64,000 nt of DNA from LZORAL124-50-18 sp051208045 (GTDB lineage Bacteria > Pseudomonadota > Gammaproteobacteria > Pseudomonadales > Oleiphilaceae): NCBI GenBank assembly GCA_051208045.1, contig JBPJFY010000010.1:62001-126000 (forward strand), written 5' to 3'. The notes under the pieces were generated by a model that was given only the letters and a program-made list of their open reading frames with translations, was not told the origin of the DNA and ran no database searches. This document shows, in pieces, positions 16,849-26,427 of the stretch; the stretch's first letter is position 1, and each line of letters opens with the position of its first letter. A program made the translations under genes and the position numbers.

Positions 16849-18273
16849 TCAGATTCGACGCCGGTAGTAGTCTAGCGATGAATCAAAACTTTTCACCCTT
16901 AACTTTTGCAAGTTGTTGGCCGGTCTGCATGTTGTTCCCAGCACAAAAGCTCTTATTCTATCTTTCGTTGAAGATTTTTTCAGCGATACCATATCAAACG
17001 ATTTGTCATGGTCCCAGAATTCCAGTGACGCCCGCTTCTTAGCTGCATTTACCGAGATTGTCATACGTGCAGACTCAAGCCGTACTACTTTATCATGAGT
17101 TGTCGAGCAGTTACGCGAAATCGAAGATCCCGCAAGCCACTTTTGACCAACCAGATAAAAGTACAGGATGAGCGGACGAAATCCCCAAAATGAACTGGCA
17201 GGCCCGGTATAGGGATCAACCCAAACTTCATTTTCTTCAAATACCCCTTGGGATGGTCGTCCATGTTTGATTCCACCGTTTTGTATAAACAATGAAAAGC
17301 AACTCATTAGAGCCGACATAGCACTATCTGGCGTGATTTTTTCTTGATCGATTACTGATGCGGCCAACAACGGTGTTGGCATAGCCATGCGATAGCATAA
17401 ACTCCGCCCAAACAACACAACGCCGTTAGCGGTAAACAGGTGTTGGTACCAGGAAGCAAAATCACTGATTACTTGCGTGATGAAATCAGGATCAAACTCT
17501 TCATCTATAGAGTGAATCCAGAAGAAGAGATAATGAAATGCCCACGCATTATAGAGGTCGATTTCACCAGATTCACCGTCTTTAAAACAACCGTCACCGA
17601 CATAAAAATCTTTAACTCGTTGGTAGCGCTCTTTGCTTTTAAAGTTGTGCTCTATGCCTAGATTAGCTAGAACAACATCAACAAATACAACAAACAAATG
17701 CCAGTTGTTATCTGAGGTTTGTTTACCTGGGATTTGGCCCAACCAAGCGCATATTTGGTGCCATTCACCTGGTGTAACACTCTTACGGATAAAGTCCCGA
17801 CACAACCATACAGCGAGCGCAACATCGGCTCCTTCGCATATTAAGGTACTTTTATCCACAATATTTCCCCAGTACCCTGGATGATCAGGATTAGTACCAT
17901 GCACTAACGATGTGAGCAGTTGTTTGCCGACTTCCGAGGTTTGCTGATTTTCGCTGTTCGAATACTGAACGTAACAAGCCCATAAAGGGAGTAATCGTGT
18001 AACACCTTCGATCCCATCATTTCTGGCTCCATAGATTGAAGGCAGTCCGGGATAATAAGCAATCGTTCCTTGATGGTCTAAGCGTTGAGTGTAGTGATAC
18101 CACAAATATTCAACCAGACCGTGACACTTTAAATCGTCGCTGACTGTTTCGTCTCCAAACAAGCGTATCAGGGCCTCATCTCTGCTTGAATCGGGGGCCC
18201 GCAATAATCTGAGTCTTCGAAATTTTTCCCTTTGACGCTTCAATATCAATGGTAATTCTTGAAGTGATATCAT
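16849..18273 (-). CDS. DUF2264 domain-containing protein (predicted carbohydrate-active alpha/alpha-barrel)
   Basis: The 474-aa protein has no signal peptide. Motifs resembling the DUF2264 family are GARNDGIEGVTRLLPLWA near residue 80, DGEIDLYNAWAFHYLFFW in the middle, then FGRSLCYRMAMPTPLLAA and GVFEENEVWVDPYTGPASSFW. The tryptophan- and acid-rich helical pattern is that of six-hairpin glycosidases and lyases. The protein ends before the C-terminal domain of longer family members. Its ATG overlaps the stop of the upstream GT2 gene (ATGA), so the two are coupled. Family function is not established; a glycan-processing role is inferred from fold pattern and context. Confidence 0.65.
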   Translation of the reverse strand: MISLQELPLILKRQREKFRRLRLLRAPDSSRDEALIRLFGDETVSDDLKCHGLVEYLWYHYTQRLDHQGTIAYYPGLPSIYGARNDGIEGVTRLLPLWACYVQYSNSENQQTSEVGKQLLTSLVHGTNPDHPGYWGNIVDKSTLICEGADVALAVWLCRDFIRKSVTPGEWHQICAWLGQIPGKQTSDNNWHLFVVFVDVVLANLGIEHNFKSKERYQRVKDFYVGDGCFKDGESGEIDLYNAWAFHYLFFWIHSIDEEFDPDFITQVISDFASWYQHLFTANGVVLFGRSLCYRMAMPTPLLAASVIDQEKITPDSAMSALMSCFSLFIQNGGIKHGRPSQGVFEENEVWVDPYTGPASSFWGFRPLILYFYLVGQKWLAGSSISRNCSTTHDKVVRLESARMTISVNAAKKRASLEFWDHDKSFDMVSLKKSSTKDRIRAFVLGTTCRPANNLQKLRVKSFDSSLDYYRRRI

Positions 18274-19208
18274 GCCGGGGATTTATCACGAAAAAGTAGT
18301 AACAAACACCTGAGAATGAATTTGTAGCTTCCTAATTTAGTAGGCCCAAACTTCCAGGCTTTCATAAATGCAATCAGTGAACGCTTATACCACTGTGCGA
18401 GGTACAACTCATAACCGTACTCAAACCAAACTTTATAGAATACATCGTTTAGATGTTTATCCGTTGCTGTTCGTCCATCTTTGCTAGCGGATCCAAATCT
18501 CTCCAATGCGCTGGCCATAATCTCGGCCCGGTAATTTCTTAAATGGGGTTTATGGGAAATACTTTCTTCATTCTTTCGATAGTAGGCATACACTTTATCC
18601 AACTGGGCAATTTGGCAGTGATTGGCTAGCTGGAGCCAAAAATCATAGTCCTGGCCTCTTCGGAAATCAGGCTCAAAGCGAATTTGTTCAGTCAGAAGCT
18701 CTCTTCTCACTAACGCAGCTATTATGTGATATCTTGATGTTTCAAAGAGCGTATGATAAACCCATCCAGATCGACTCCAGTCAATTTTCACTGCTCTTGA
18801 ATCATCAACGGGCGTTGCATTATCAAGACAAAAAGACGCATCAACATGCTGGAATTTTCCAACTGCAACGCCAAAGTCAGGATGAGTGTCAAGAAAATGC
18901 ACTTGTTCACGCAGCCTGTTTGGCGCCCACAAGTCATCCCCATCATTAAAGGCTACATATTTTCCGTTTGATTCATCTATACCTCTATTGCGAGCAACAG
19001 CGGAACCGGAATTTTTTTGTTTAATGTATCGAATCCGATTTCCAAAGGCATTTACAACCTTTTCAGTCTGATCTGTGCTGCCATCGTCAACGACCAACAC
19101 TTCCTTATTGGGGTACTCTTGGCATAGTATGCTTTCAATACACTGTCCAATAAACTTTTCTCCGTTATAAACAGGTATCACCACGGATACTAAAGGCAAC
19201 TCATTCAT
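18270..19208 (-). CDS. Family 2 glycosyltransferase
   Basis: ATG 19208 follows AAGGGG by 8 nt and gives the standard opening LVSVVIPVYNGEKFI; an upstream ATG at 19250 is less likely. The ~312-aa product shows GT-A features: VVDDGSTDQTEKVV, SGSAVARNRGI and the metal-binding segment VAFNDGDDLW, with GQDYDFWLQL further on. It should transfer a sugar from a nucleotide donor to the lipid-linked repeat unit on the cytoplasmic side. It is the only clear GT2 in the locus; the others are GT4. The donor and acceptor cannot be inferred. Confidence 0.9.
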   Translation of the reverse strand: MNELPLVSVVIPVYNGEKFIGQCIESILCQEYPNKEVLVVDDGSTDQTEKVVNAFGNRIRYIKQKNSGSAVARNRGIDESNGKYVAFNDGDDLWAPNRLREQVHFLDTHPDFGVAVGKFQHVDASFCLDNATPVDDSRAVKIDWSRSGWVYHTLFETSRYHIIAALVRRELLTEQIRFEPDFRRGQDYDFWLQLANHCQIAQLDKVYAYYRKNEESISHKPHLRNYRAEIMASALERFGSASKDGRTATDKHLNDVFYKVWFEYGYELYLAQWYKRSLIAFMKAWKFGPTKLGSYKFILRCLLLLFRDKSPA

Positions 19209-19271
19209 CTTAGCGTCCCCTTTCTCCAAGCCAGCCTCTCTTTTGGTCATTAGAATCCATATACACTCTGA

Positions 19272-19958
19272 TTATTGGTTTGAGAGGCCATTTACAATGA
19301 CTCCTTGTTTTTTTAATCGATCACGTAATCCCGGCAGATGATAATTTTTGGCATAAGCTTTCTCTGCGTATTTGGCGGCATTTTCATACTGGTTCATATC
19401 CGTATAAAGCAATCCAATGTTGTATAGCAATTCTGCAGAGTCATTATTTTTTTCCGCTGCCAGGTACTGTTCCAAAGCCTGATCATACTTCTTATTTAGA
19501 TGGTAGTAGGTTCCAAAAAGTTGTCGTACCATCGCATCTTCCGGCTTAAACTGAATCGCCCGCGCGAAATAACACTCAACTTTTTGGGGAAAATCTCGTC
19601 CCAAATTTGGAAGTTTTCCATTTAATCGTCGATCGAATCGAATCAATGACCAAAGAGCGCGATAATGATTGGGAAATTTACCCAGTGTGTAGTGCAAGTC
19701 AGGCATAATCTCCGTACCACTTTCACCACTAATCAGATTGGCAACTTTTTCCGTAAAGTGCCGAGACTCCACCAAATGAACCCGCGAATCAAAGCCCGAG
19801 CCGGCAGACCCTTTAGCATGGTGTTTTGGATCAGCATAATCCCAAGGTCCGATGGACACCTCAAATACATTTCCGCACGGATTGCCTGTAGCTAGGGCTA
19901 AAGGGGTTAACTGGCAAAGCAGTGTGATTTGAATCACACATCCAATCAATTTATACAT
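19272..19958 (-). CDS. Secreted TPR-repeat protein
   Basis: The 228-aa product has a signal peptide (MYKLIGCVIQITLLCQL, cleavage near residue 23) and at least three TPR-like helices in the C-terminal half (AEKNNDSAELLYNIGLLYTDMNQ, then YENAAKYAEKAYAKN). The N-terminal part, with GPWDYADPKHH and SRHFTEKV, is of a kind seen in small proteins of polysaccharide loci. It is probably periplasmic and acts as a scaffold. There is no evidence for enzymatic activity. It lies between the PaaK-like and GT2 genes with short gaps on both sides. Confidence 0.7.
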   Translation of the reverse strand: MYKLIGCVIQITLLCQLTPLALATGNPCGNVFEVSIGPWDYADPKHHAKGSAGSGFDSRVHLVESRHFTEKVANLISGESGTEIMPDLHYTLGKFPNHYRALWSLIRFDRRLNGKLPNLGRDFPQKVECYFARAIQFKPEDAMVRQLFGTYYHLNKKYDQALEQYLAAEKNNDSAELLYNIGLLYTDMNQYENAAKYAEKAYAKNYHLPGLRDRLKKQGVIVNGLSNQ

Positions 19959-20013
19959 TGTTCTATTAACTCATGGTCGCTTAAGACTCTACTGAAAAAG
20001 ACTGATTTCCGAT

Positions 20014-21366
20014 TTAAAGCGTCTTATTTATAATATACTTGAATTTCCCGGTTTTCTCGGGCGGAATATCAGGAACCTGATTGATATCCAAGAGCGCATT
20101 TTTACCCAGTATTTTTATCAAATTATCTTCTAAAGATCGTTTTTCTTTGTCGCTCAAGGACGCACCAAGAACCAATTTTAACGAAAAATGCTCTGCACTT
20201 TCCTGGATCAATTGAAAATTTTTGACGTAGCTCACTTCCCTGACGACATTACCAATATATGCACCGTGTACTACAGCACCATCGGTGGCGGTCAGTAGAT
20301 CGTTTGCCCTACCCACTATCTCCGAGAGTATCGGCAAACCGCGGCCACAACTGCAATTTCTGCTGGACAGAGCCCCCAGGTCACCCGTTCTATATCTGAC
20401 CATCGGAAAGTCACTGGTAGTCATATTGGTGACTACCAGCTCGCCAACTTCTCCAATTGGAGACGATTCTCCATTCTCATCTATGATTTCGACTAAAATA
20501 TCTTCCGCTGACACATGCATGTTACCATGTGGACATTCATGTGCGATGAATCCCGCATCTCTGCTGCCGTAGCCATTAGCGACACGTGCGCCAAAAACCT
20601 TTTCTATCCTTTCCCGCTGGTGTTGATAGAGTTTTTCCGCAGTGCAAAAGATCACTTTAAGGTTCGAACTTTTTAAGCTAATTCCATTGTCCAACGCGAT
20701 ATTTGCCAGCAGTGTCAGAATGGACGGGTAGCCGTATATCATGGCAGGATTGTACTCTCGAAGCTCCTTAATCAGCGAAAGTAAGCCGTTATGATCCAAG
20801 TGCTTCGCCGGAAACAGTCTGGAGCGAAAAACTGTATCTCGTACCCTTTTAGTAATACCTTGACCAGAAAGTTCGATATCTGATCCCCAAATGACAGCTT
20901 CCTTATCGCCAATATTCACTCCCCACCATCGAGTTGCACGCCATTTTGCGGCGACATCATGGCTAACTCGTTCATTGCCAACTGCAAATCTTAGAGGCGT
21001 GCCGCTAGATCCTGAAGTAGACATAAACTTTATGTTCGCAACATTTTCATTAACTATCGCTTTTTCATTTTTCCTGATTGTATCCTTATCAAGAAATGGC
21101 AGCCCTTCGAGCACTTTTAAAGCGTTCGTATTGTCCAGTTGCGACAAACTGGGCCCGAGTATCTGTTTGTAATAAGGTGATTGAATTGAAATTCTACGAA
21201 GGAACCGGACCAGATGTTGTGACTGAACTTTTCTCAACTCCTCTGAAGGCAACCATTGAGATGCTTCCAGCCGTTGTTTCATGGACACTGTGGAGTGACC
21301 TTTGATTAGCTCCTGCAGCGGAAAGAAAATGCGACTTACGAGATAGGTATAAAACTGCCTTATCAT
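20014..21366 (-). CDS. PaaK/CapK-like AMP-forming ligase (phenylacetate-CoA ligase family)
   Basis: The 450-aa protein has an adenylate-forming core: P-loop MSTSGSSGTPLRF, NGYGSRDAGFIAHECPHGN, VEIIDENGESSPIGEVGELVVTN and VRYRTGDLG, then a Cys-containing CSCGRGLPILSEIVGR typical of the CapK/PaaK branch. Relatives activate aryl or other carboxylates as CoA thioesters, and CapK-type genes are common in capsule clusters. It overlaps the O-ligase-like gene by 4 nt. In the absence of the usual XrtA acyl-CoA ligase it is a candidate for loading the ACP or making an acyl-CoA for the BioF2-type transferase (inference). Confidence 0.85.
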   Translation of the reverse strand: MIRQFYTYLVSRIFFPLQELIKGHSTVSMKQRLEASQWLPSEELRKVQSQHLVRFLRRISIQSPYYKQILGPSLSQLDNTNALKVLEGLPFLDKDTIRKNEKAIVNENVANIKFMSTSGSSGTPLRFAVGNERVSHDVAAKWRATRWWGVNIGDKEAVIWGSDIELSGQGITKRVRDTVFRSRLFPAKHLDHNGLLSLIKELREYNPAMIYGYPSILTLLANIALDNGISLKSSNLKVIFCTAEKLYQHQRERIEKVFGARVANGYGSRDAGFIAHECPHGNMHVSAEDILVEIIDENGESSPIGEVGELVVTNMTTSDFPMVRYRTGDLGALSSRNCSCGRGLPILSEIVGRANDLLTATDGAVVHGAYIGNVVREVSYVKNFQLIQESAEHFSLKLVLGASLSDKEKRSLEDNLIKILGKNALLDINQVPDIPPEKTGKFKYIINKTL

Positions 21367-22697
21367 GCACGTAACCTATCTAACGTATGGCTCACAGGGA
21401 GGGCTCTTTGATCCGTCACCGGAATCTCCGTCTCAATTGGCGTATCATTTCGATTCTGACTTTGTTGATGGGCAATGACGCTTGCAGCTACGACAGTAAT
21501 CAATATGTGGTAGGGTAAGTCGAAGTATGCAAGACCAAGAAATGCTCCTCCAGTGCAATAGGCGATGAGGCTGACTTGCATCATGCCACCTAATGTTGAG
21601 GCCCACTTCAAATGCTCGTCCTCTTTGTATTTTTTTTTCATTCTCCCTGCCAACCTCCATGTTGAGAGCCAAAGCATTAGAAAAAGGAATAGTCCCGGGA
21701 ACCCATGCTTTCCAAGGGTTTGAAAATAAATACTGTGTGAATCATGAAAGTCATCAGGATCAGGAGCATATAAGTAAAAATTCTCTCTTGTAGTTGCGTC
21801 AAAGCCGCCCCCAAAAAATCTATCCGACGCGAGATTAAACGCCATCCGCCAAGCGTTAAATCGCCCACGAACAGATCCATCGTAATCTTCTTCATTACTT
21901 TCAACGATGGTGTCCATTCGATCAAACCATTTTTGGGGCATTATTGAGAGTACAATAGGTATGACCAGTATTATGGCGAGCCCGGTAACAACTTTTTTTC
22001 TGCTATTCATCCATAAAAAGGCTCCACACGCAGAAGCTGCTAACAGCGCCCCCCGAGAATGCGTGCCTAAAACAGCAATAACGCTAAAGATGATCACACC
22101 TAACAATGCTCTCTTAATCCAAACATTTGATACGGTTGTCATCAAGTAAACTAATATGGGGATGTTCATAATCAAAGTAAGACCCAGTTCATTGTTACCC
22201 TCGAAGAACCCACCCGGGGGCCCCCAAACGCGGCCACTTCCCCCGGTAGCAATGGTAAACAACCCGCCCTTCAACCCGAAAAATCCAATACTGAGCGCGA
22301 TCACCCAGAGGGTGAGATCTATTCTTTTCTTGGTGGTCAACATGGCTAGAATGATCAACGTAAACAGCTGTATTTTCACTATCTTGATCCCGAGCTCCAC
22401 CGCAAACGATGTTTTTTCATGCACCAAAAAACAGAGAAACATCCATACATAGAAAAATATCAGCCAAATCACAGGAGCTTTGATTGGTATTTTCTTTGGC
22501 TCTTTGCTGAAGGCGTAAGCAAAAAGGAAGGTCATTGCGATAATCATCGCCACAGGAAATTGCTGAACGAATCCAAACGCTAATCTGTGGGGGACCATAT
22601 AACTAATCCAGCACCACATAGCGACACCAACAAAGGGTCGCCTAAGTATGAAAGGGATGCTGCCGAATATGATTGTCGTGATTAACAGCGCTCTCAT
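21363..22697 (-). CDS. O-antigen ligase-like membrane protein, exosortase A system-associated
   Basis: The 444-aa protein is polytopic, with about 10-12 hydrophobic helices and one large periplasmic loop near residues 280-330 that contains RGRFNAWRMAFNLASDRFFGGGF and HSIYFQTLGKHGF, the conserved region of Wzy/WaaL-type enzymes. The opening (PFILRRPFVGVAMWCWISYM) matches the XrtA-associated O-glycosylation ligase family (TIGR03097). It probably polymerises or transfers lipid-linked glycans on the periplasmic face. No other Wzy-like protein was found in the window, so it may be the polymerase for this polysaccharide. Confidence 0.85.
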   Translation of the reverse strand: MRALLITTIIFGSIPFILRRPFVGVAMWCWISYMVPHRLAFGFVQQFPVAMIIAMTFLFAYAFSKEPKKIPIKAPVIWLIFFYVWMFLCFLVHEKTSFAVELGIKIVKIQLFTLIILAMLTTKKRIDLTLWVIALSIGFFGLKGGLFTIATGGSGRVWGPPGGFFEGNNELGLTLIMNIPILVYLMTTVSNVWIKRALLGVIIFSVIAVLGTHSRGALLAASACGAFLWMNSRKKVVTGLAIILVIPIVLSIMPQKWFDRMDTIVESNEEDYDGSVRGRFNAWRMAFNLASDRFFGGGFDATTRENFYLYAPDPDDFHDSHSIYFQTLGKHGFPGLFLFLMLWLSTWRLAGRMKKKYKEDEHLKWASTLGGMMQVSLIAYCTGGAFLGLAYFDLPYHILITVVAASVIAHQQSQNRNDTPIETEIPVTDQRALPVSHTLDRLRA

Positions 22698-23765
22698 CTA
22701 GGTAGATACTCTTTCGTACGTAGATTCCCATATGGGAATTACTGATTCAGGAGAGTACTTTTCAACGCTTTTTAACCCATTTTCCGCTAAGTTGGATGTT
22801 AGGTCAGGATTTTCAACGAGTTCAATGACCGCTTCTGCGAGTTTTTCTGGGGCATTAGGGGGTACTAGCAATGCCGAATACCTGTCTTGCACCATGTGAG
22901 GTATCCCTCCGACGTTGGTGGAAACCACGAGAACACCCGAGGATAGTGCTTCCAAAACGGAGTTTGGCATATTATCTATGGTGCTGGGATTCAGCATAAT
23001 ATCTGCTTCGGAATATAATTTGGCCATCTCTGTACGATCAAGCCGTCCTAAAAACCTGACGGATGCGTTCAAATCAAGCTCCAACGTTAAATCCTTTAGT
23101 TCGGACTCTAAAGGACCACTACCGGCTACCATCAGTAATGCTTTTGGGTACCGTTTTAGAATAAGCGAAAACGCACGAATGGCTGTTGCATTATCGTATA
23201 TCTTCTCCAGGTTGCGGGTAACAATAATTTTCAAACGATCGGCATTCACTCGGGGGGGGCTGTAAGCGTAGTGAGTCAGATCAACAATATTAGGAATCAC
23301 CTGCGCCCGAACCCCAAACTCGTGGAAAACCGACTCAAGATAAGTGCTGGGTACGACTAAATGCCTTGATGAACCGTTAAAACACCAGCGGACACGTTTC
23401 CACGCAGAGTTAAAAAACTGCTTTGCTTTACCTCCACGATAATTGATAACAACTTGCTTTCTTAACAAGAGAGATATAATCACTGCTGGAAAAACAAATA
23501 GATAAAATGCCCAACCTGAGTTTGCCATAATATGAACAACGTCATGCTTCCTTATTTCGCCGGCAAGCGTCCATAAATAAGGCGCTAATCGAAACAGTGA
23601 TCGAATGATGGGAAACTTGCTAACAATTTTAGGTTTGTAGGGCGAGTTAACAGGGATGAGTGTCACTTCGTGACCTCTTTCTAAGAGCAACCTGTTCAAT
23701 TGCTGTGTTTGCATGGCCATTCCGCCATTAGGGGGTGGTATCGGACCCACCAACGCAATTTTCAT
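22698..23765 (-). CDS. Family 4 glycosyltransferase
   Basis: The 355-aa GT-B protein has an N-terminal Rossmann domain beginning VGPIPPPNGGMAMQTQQLN and a C-terminal donor domain with IIVTRNLEKIYDNATAI, LLMVAGSGPLE and the GT4 E-x7-E region in NMPNSVLEALSSGVLVVST. It overlaps the upstream lyase gene by 4 nt and abuts the O-ligase-like gene, so it belongs to the same transcript. The sugar transferred is unknown. Confidence 0.9.
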   Translation of the reverse strand: MKIALVGPIPPPNGGMAMQTQQLNRLLLERGHEVTLIPVNSPYKPKIVSKFPIIRSLFRLAPYLWTLAGEIRKHDVVHIMANSGWAFYLFVFPAVIISLLLRKQVVINYRGGKAKQFFNSAWKRVRWCFNGSSRHLVVPSTYLESVFHEFGVRAQVIPNIVDLTHYAYSPPRVNADRLKIIVTRNLEKIYDNATAIRAFSLILKRYPKALLMVAGSGPLESELKDLTLELDLNASVRFLGRLDRTEMAKLYSEADIMLNPSTIDNMPNSVLEALSSGVLVVSTNVGGIPHMVQDRYSALLVPPNAPEKLAEAVIELVENPDLTSNLAENGLKSVEKYSPESVIPIWESTYERVST

Positions 23766-25201
23766 TGAAAGTCCCTGTTCTTAGTGCCCTGCGTTGTACC
23801 AATATAAGTACTAGACACCTTAATGTCATCCAAATAGACCCTTTGATCTTTATGCGATTTTGCCAGACCGCCATGGTAAATATTTAACCATACTCGCTCT
23901 ATTTTTAGGTCTTTGGTTTTTCGATAATTAATGTTAGCGTTCTCGAATGCGGGCACGCCATCTATCCACGCTCGAAAAATCCCATTGGATTTACCTGGAT
24001 CATTTAGTTTCACAAACTGCTCCAGTGTGTACCATTTCTCTGGAAAGAGAACGTGACCATATCCGTTATTCCAGTGCCAATGCTCACCGTAACGATCCTT
24101 CATTTCTGCGTAATAAGCGTAGGAACCCACTGGAGTGCCGCCTTTGAGCACATTGGGAGATTGAATAGTTTTCTCAAACAATCCGCGCATAGACCAGCCG
24201 TTATACCCATCTGAGGTTCTGCCACCCCAGCCCCCGCGATTATAGGTGCCTGCCAGACCGGGCAGTTTTCCCCCGCTTTTTATAGAGTCCCAAGATTTAT
24301 CGAACATTATGCGGTACTGGAAATACACGGCTTCAGGCTCGCGGTCCCAGAGCCGTTTAAACCACAGGCTTGCATTCAAGCCCAGGTTACTCCCCTTCTT
24401 TACCGTTATTGCAAGTGCTGCATTGGCTTTCGCCCTTTTGTTGTCATCCCGGTAAATCACCTCATAGTGGCTGCCGGAAGAAAAGTCGATCATCTCGATA
24501 TCGTGAGCACGCTCAAAACTAAGTGCCAGTTTATAGTCATACTGAGATATTGCACCTGCAAGGTTTTGACTTGGCACCCTATTACTGCACGTATTTCCTG
24601 AATACACGCTAACCATGGTGTTTTCGTACTGTTTAGTCGTAGTTAAATTAAGGGTCATCGACTGGATTGCAGAAGGTGGTATATCCAGACTGAAGGAAAT
24701 AAACACATTCTGCCTATTCGAAGCTTTGAGATGCAACTTATGCCCTAGTGACTTTACTGTGGAATTATCCAGATAAGTGTCGACTGTTGCGAATGCGTGA
24801 TTCTGGTCACCATTAAAATCCTTCACGAGTAAGTAAGGCCGATGGCTTAGCAGTTCAGATTCAAGACTTGTGAAAAGTAAGCCTCTACCACTTGCCTTCA
24901 AATGAATAATGATATTACCCGAAGGGTTTATAATGTCGTCTTTAAACTCTCCCAGATCAATTGCAATCGATTGAGGTTTTCTGGACTGTTTAATTGTCAG
25001 TGTTCTGAATGGTTCGTTTCCATTTATAACCCCTTGTCGATCCAGCCAATTTCCGCCAGGCTCTGACCAGGCTAACCTGGCTTCTGCATTAAAATACTGC
25101 CAAGTTGCATCTTCACTCAGCGTGCAAAGTTGATTTACACTCTGAGCATATGCCGCGGGGAAAATCGTCGACAAGATTAATAGGGTGAATTTGTGGAGCA
25201 T
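23762..25201 (-). CDS. Secreted PL14-like polysaccharide lyase with N-terminal CBM96-like region
   Basis: ATG 25201 gives a clear signal peptide (cleavage after AYA, residue 19); a longer reading from 25267 would overlap the preceding gene. The 479-aa product mirrors the N-terminal half of the large protein at 6960: a CBM96-like region (about 28-205) and then a PL14-like domain (about 285-468). K312 in GGKLPGLAG, S337/R339 in GWSMRG and Y361/Y363 match the PL14 K..SxR..YxY catalytic pattern; GGWGGRTSDG and VWLNIYHGG are shared with the paralogue. It is embedded between two glycosyltransferase genes, with overlap, so it is co-expressed with polymer synthesis. A role in trimming or releasing the nascent polymer is inferred, as AlgL does in alginate systems. 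Confidence 0.75.
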   Translation of the reverse strand: MLHKFTLLILSTIFPAAYAQSVNQLCTLSEDATWQYFNAEARLAWSEPGGNWLDRQGVINGNEPFRTLTIKQSRKPQSIAIDLGEFKDDIINPSGNIIIHLKASGRGLLFTSLESELLSHRPYLLVKDFNGDQNHAFATVDTYLDNSTVKSLGHKLHLKASNRQNVFISFSLDIPPSAIQSMTLNLTTTKQYENTMVSVYSGNTCSNRVPSQNLAGAISQYDYKLALSFERAHDIEMIDFSSGSHYEVIYRDDNKRAKANAALAITVKKGSNLGLNASLWFKRLWDREPEAVYFQYRIMFDKSWDSIKSGGKLPGLAGTYNRGGWGGRTSDGYNGWSMRGLFEKTIQSPNVLKGGTPVGSYAYYAEMKDRYGEHWHWNNGYGHVLFPEKWYTLEQFVKLNDPGKSNGIFRAWIDGVPAFENANINYRKTKDLKIERVWLNIYHGGLAKSHKDQRVYLDDIKVSSTYIGTTQGTKNRDFQ

Positions 25202-25209
25202 AACAACGT

Positions 25210-26427
25210 TTAGCTTTGGGTTACGGATGCATAGACCGGAAGATAACCGGAAACACTTGTTTTCCAATTTCTGTCATTTTGCACTTTAGAGCGCCCTTTT
25301 TTGATGATATCGCAGAAATCTTCCCGGGAGTAAAGCGCTAACAAATGTTCACACAAGCTTTCAACGCTTCCCGCCTTGAATAAAAATCCATCCACCTCGT
25401 GCCCAATCAACTCTTTATGCCCACCCACATCAGATGCAATGCACGGCTTTCCCATTGCCATAGCCTCCAGCGGTTTGAGGGGGGTTACCAGTTCAGTTAG
25501 TCGAATAGGTAGCCTGGGATAAGCTAAAATGTCGACAACACTATAGTAATTATTAACTTCGCTGTGATTCACCCTTCCAATAAAATGCACTCTTTGACCT
25601 ACCCCCAATGATTGGGCAAGTTGTTGAAGCGTATCTTTTGCCTGACCACCGCCAACGAGCAATAAAACCAGATTTGGGCACTGGTATTTCAGTTCAGAAA
25701 CAGCTTTGATAAGAAGATCTAAGCCTTCATATTCGTAAAATGATCCAATGAAACCTACTACAAATTTCCCTTCTAACGCCAAATTCTGCACAATTGACTG
25801 ATTTTTTTCAGCAAGCGGCTTGAATTGTTCAATGTTTACCGCATTAGGAATGACATGTATTTTTTCTTTGGGTATGCCCCTAACTTCAATATCCCCTTTC
25901 AACCCTTCACAGATCGTTGTGATTTTGTCTACCCTTTTGAGTACGAAAGTTTCCAAGGCTCTGGAAACTCGATAGCGCAAGTCATTTTCGACACACGTGC
26001 CATGGCTTACGGCAGCGTCTTCCCAGGAAGCACGCATTTCATAGACCACAGGTATATTGAACTTACGACCAGCCCACAGGGCTGCCAAACCATTCAAGCA
26101 AGGTGAATGTGCGTGAAGCACGTCTGGCTGCTCTTGATGGATCACTTGCTTAAGACGACCATAAAGTTGATAAACAACATCAAGCTGATTTACAAATGGA
26201 AAACTGCTTAGTTTCCCAGGATAGGTTCGATAAAAATCAAGGTCTTCAAATTGCTCTTTATCCCCTTGAAATTGACTATGTTCTGCATGCTTGCTACTGG
26301 TAACTAACGCAATGTCATATCCTAACTTTCGCTGTTCATCAATAATGGAGCGTGTACGAAAAGTGTACCCGCTGTGCAGTGGAAGAGAATGATCCAGAAT
26401 ATGCAAAACTTTAGTCGCGTGATCCAT
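25210..26427 (-). CDS. Glycosyltransferase, exosortase A-associated (Daro_2409-like, TIGR04063 type)
   Basis: ATG 26427 gives the family-typical start KVLHILDHSLPLHSGYTFR; the longer reading from 26511 runs deep into the transglutaminase-like gene. The ~405-aa GT4 protein has VYEMRASWEDAAV, VIPNAVNIEQF, VVGFIGSFYEYEGLDLLI and the donor-site region LKPLEAMAMGKPCIASD. The HSLPLHSGYTFRT opening is the signature of the XrtA-associated group. It overlaps the upstream gene by 17 nt. The sugar is unknown. Confidence 0.9.
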   Translation of the reverse strand: MDHATKVLHILDHSLPLHSGYTFRTRSIIDEQRKLGYDIALVTSSKHAEHSQFQGDKEQFEDLDFYRTYPGKLSSFPFVNQLDVVYQLYGRLKQVIHQEQPDVLHAHSPCLNGLAALWAGRKFNIPVVYEMRASWEDAAVSHGTCVENDLRYRVSRALETFVLKRVDKITTICEGLKGDIEVRGIPKEKIHVIPNAVNIEQFKPLAEKNQSIVQNLALEGKFVVGFIGSFYEYEGLDLLIKAVSELKYQCPNLVLLLVGGGQAKDTLQQLAQSLGVGQRVHFIGRVNHSEVNNYYSVVDILAYPRLPIRLTELVTPLKPLEAMAMGKPCIASDVGGHKELIGHEVDGFLFKAGSVESLCEHLLALYSREDFCDIIKKGRSKVQNDRNWKTSVSGYLPVYASVTQS

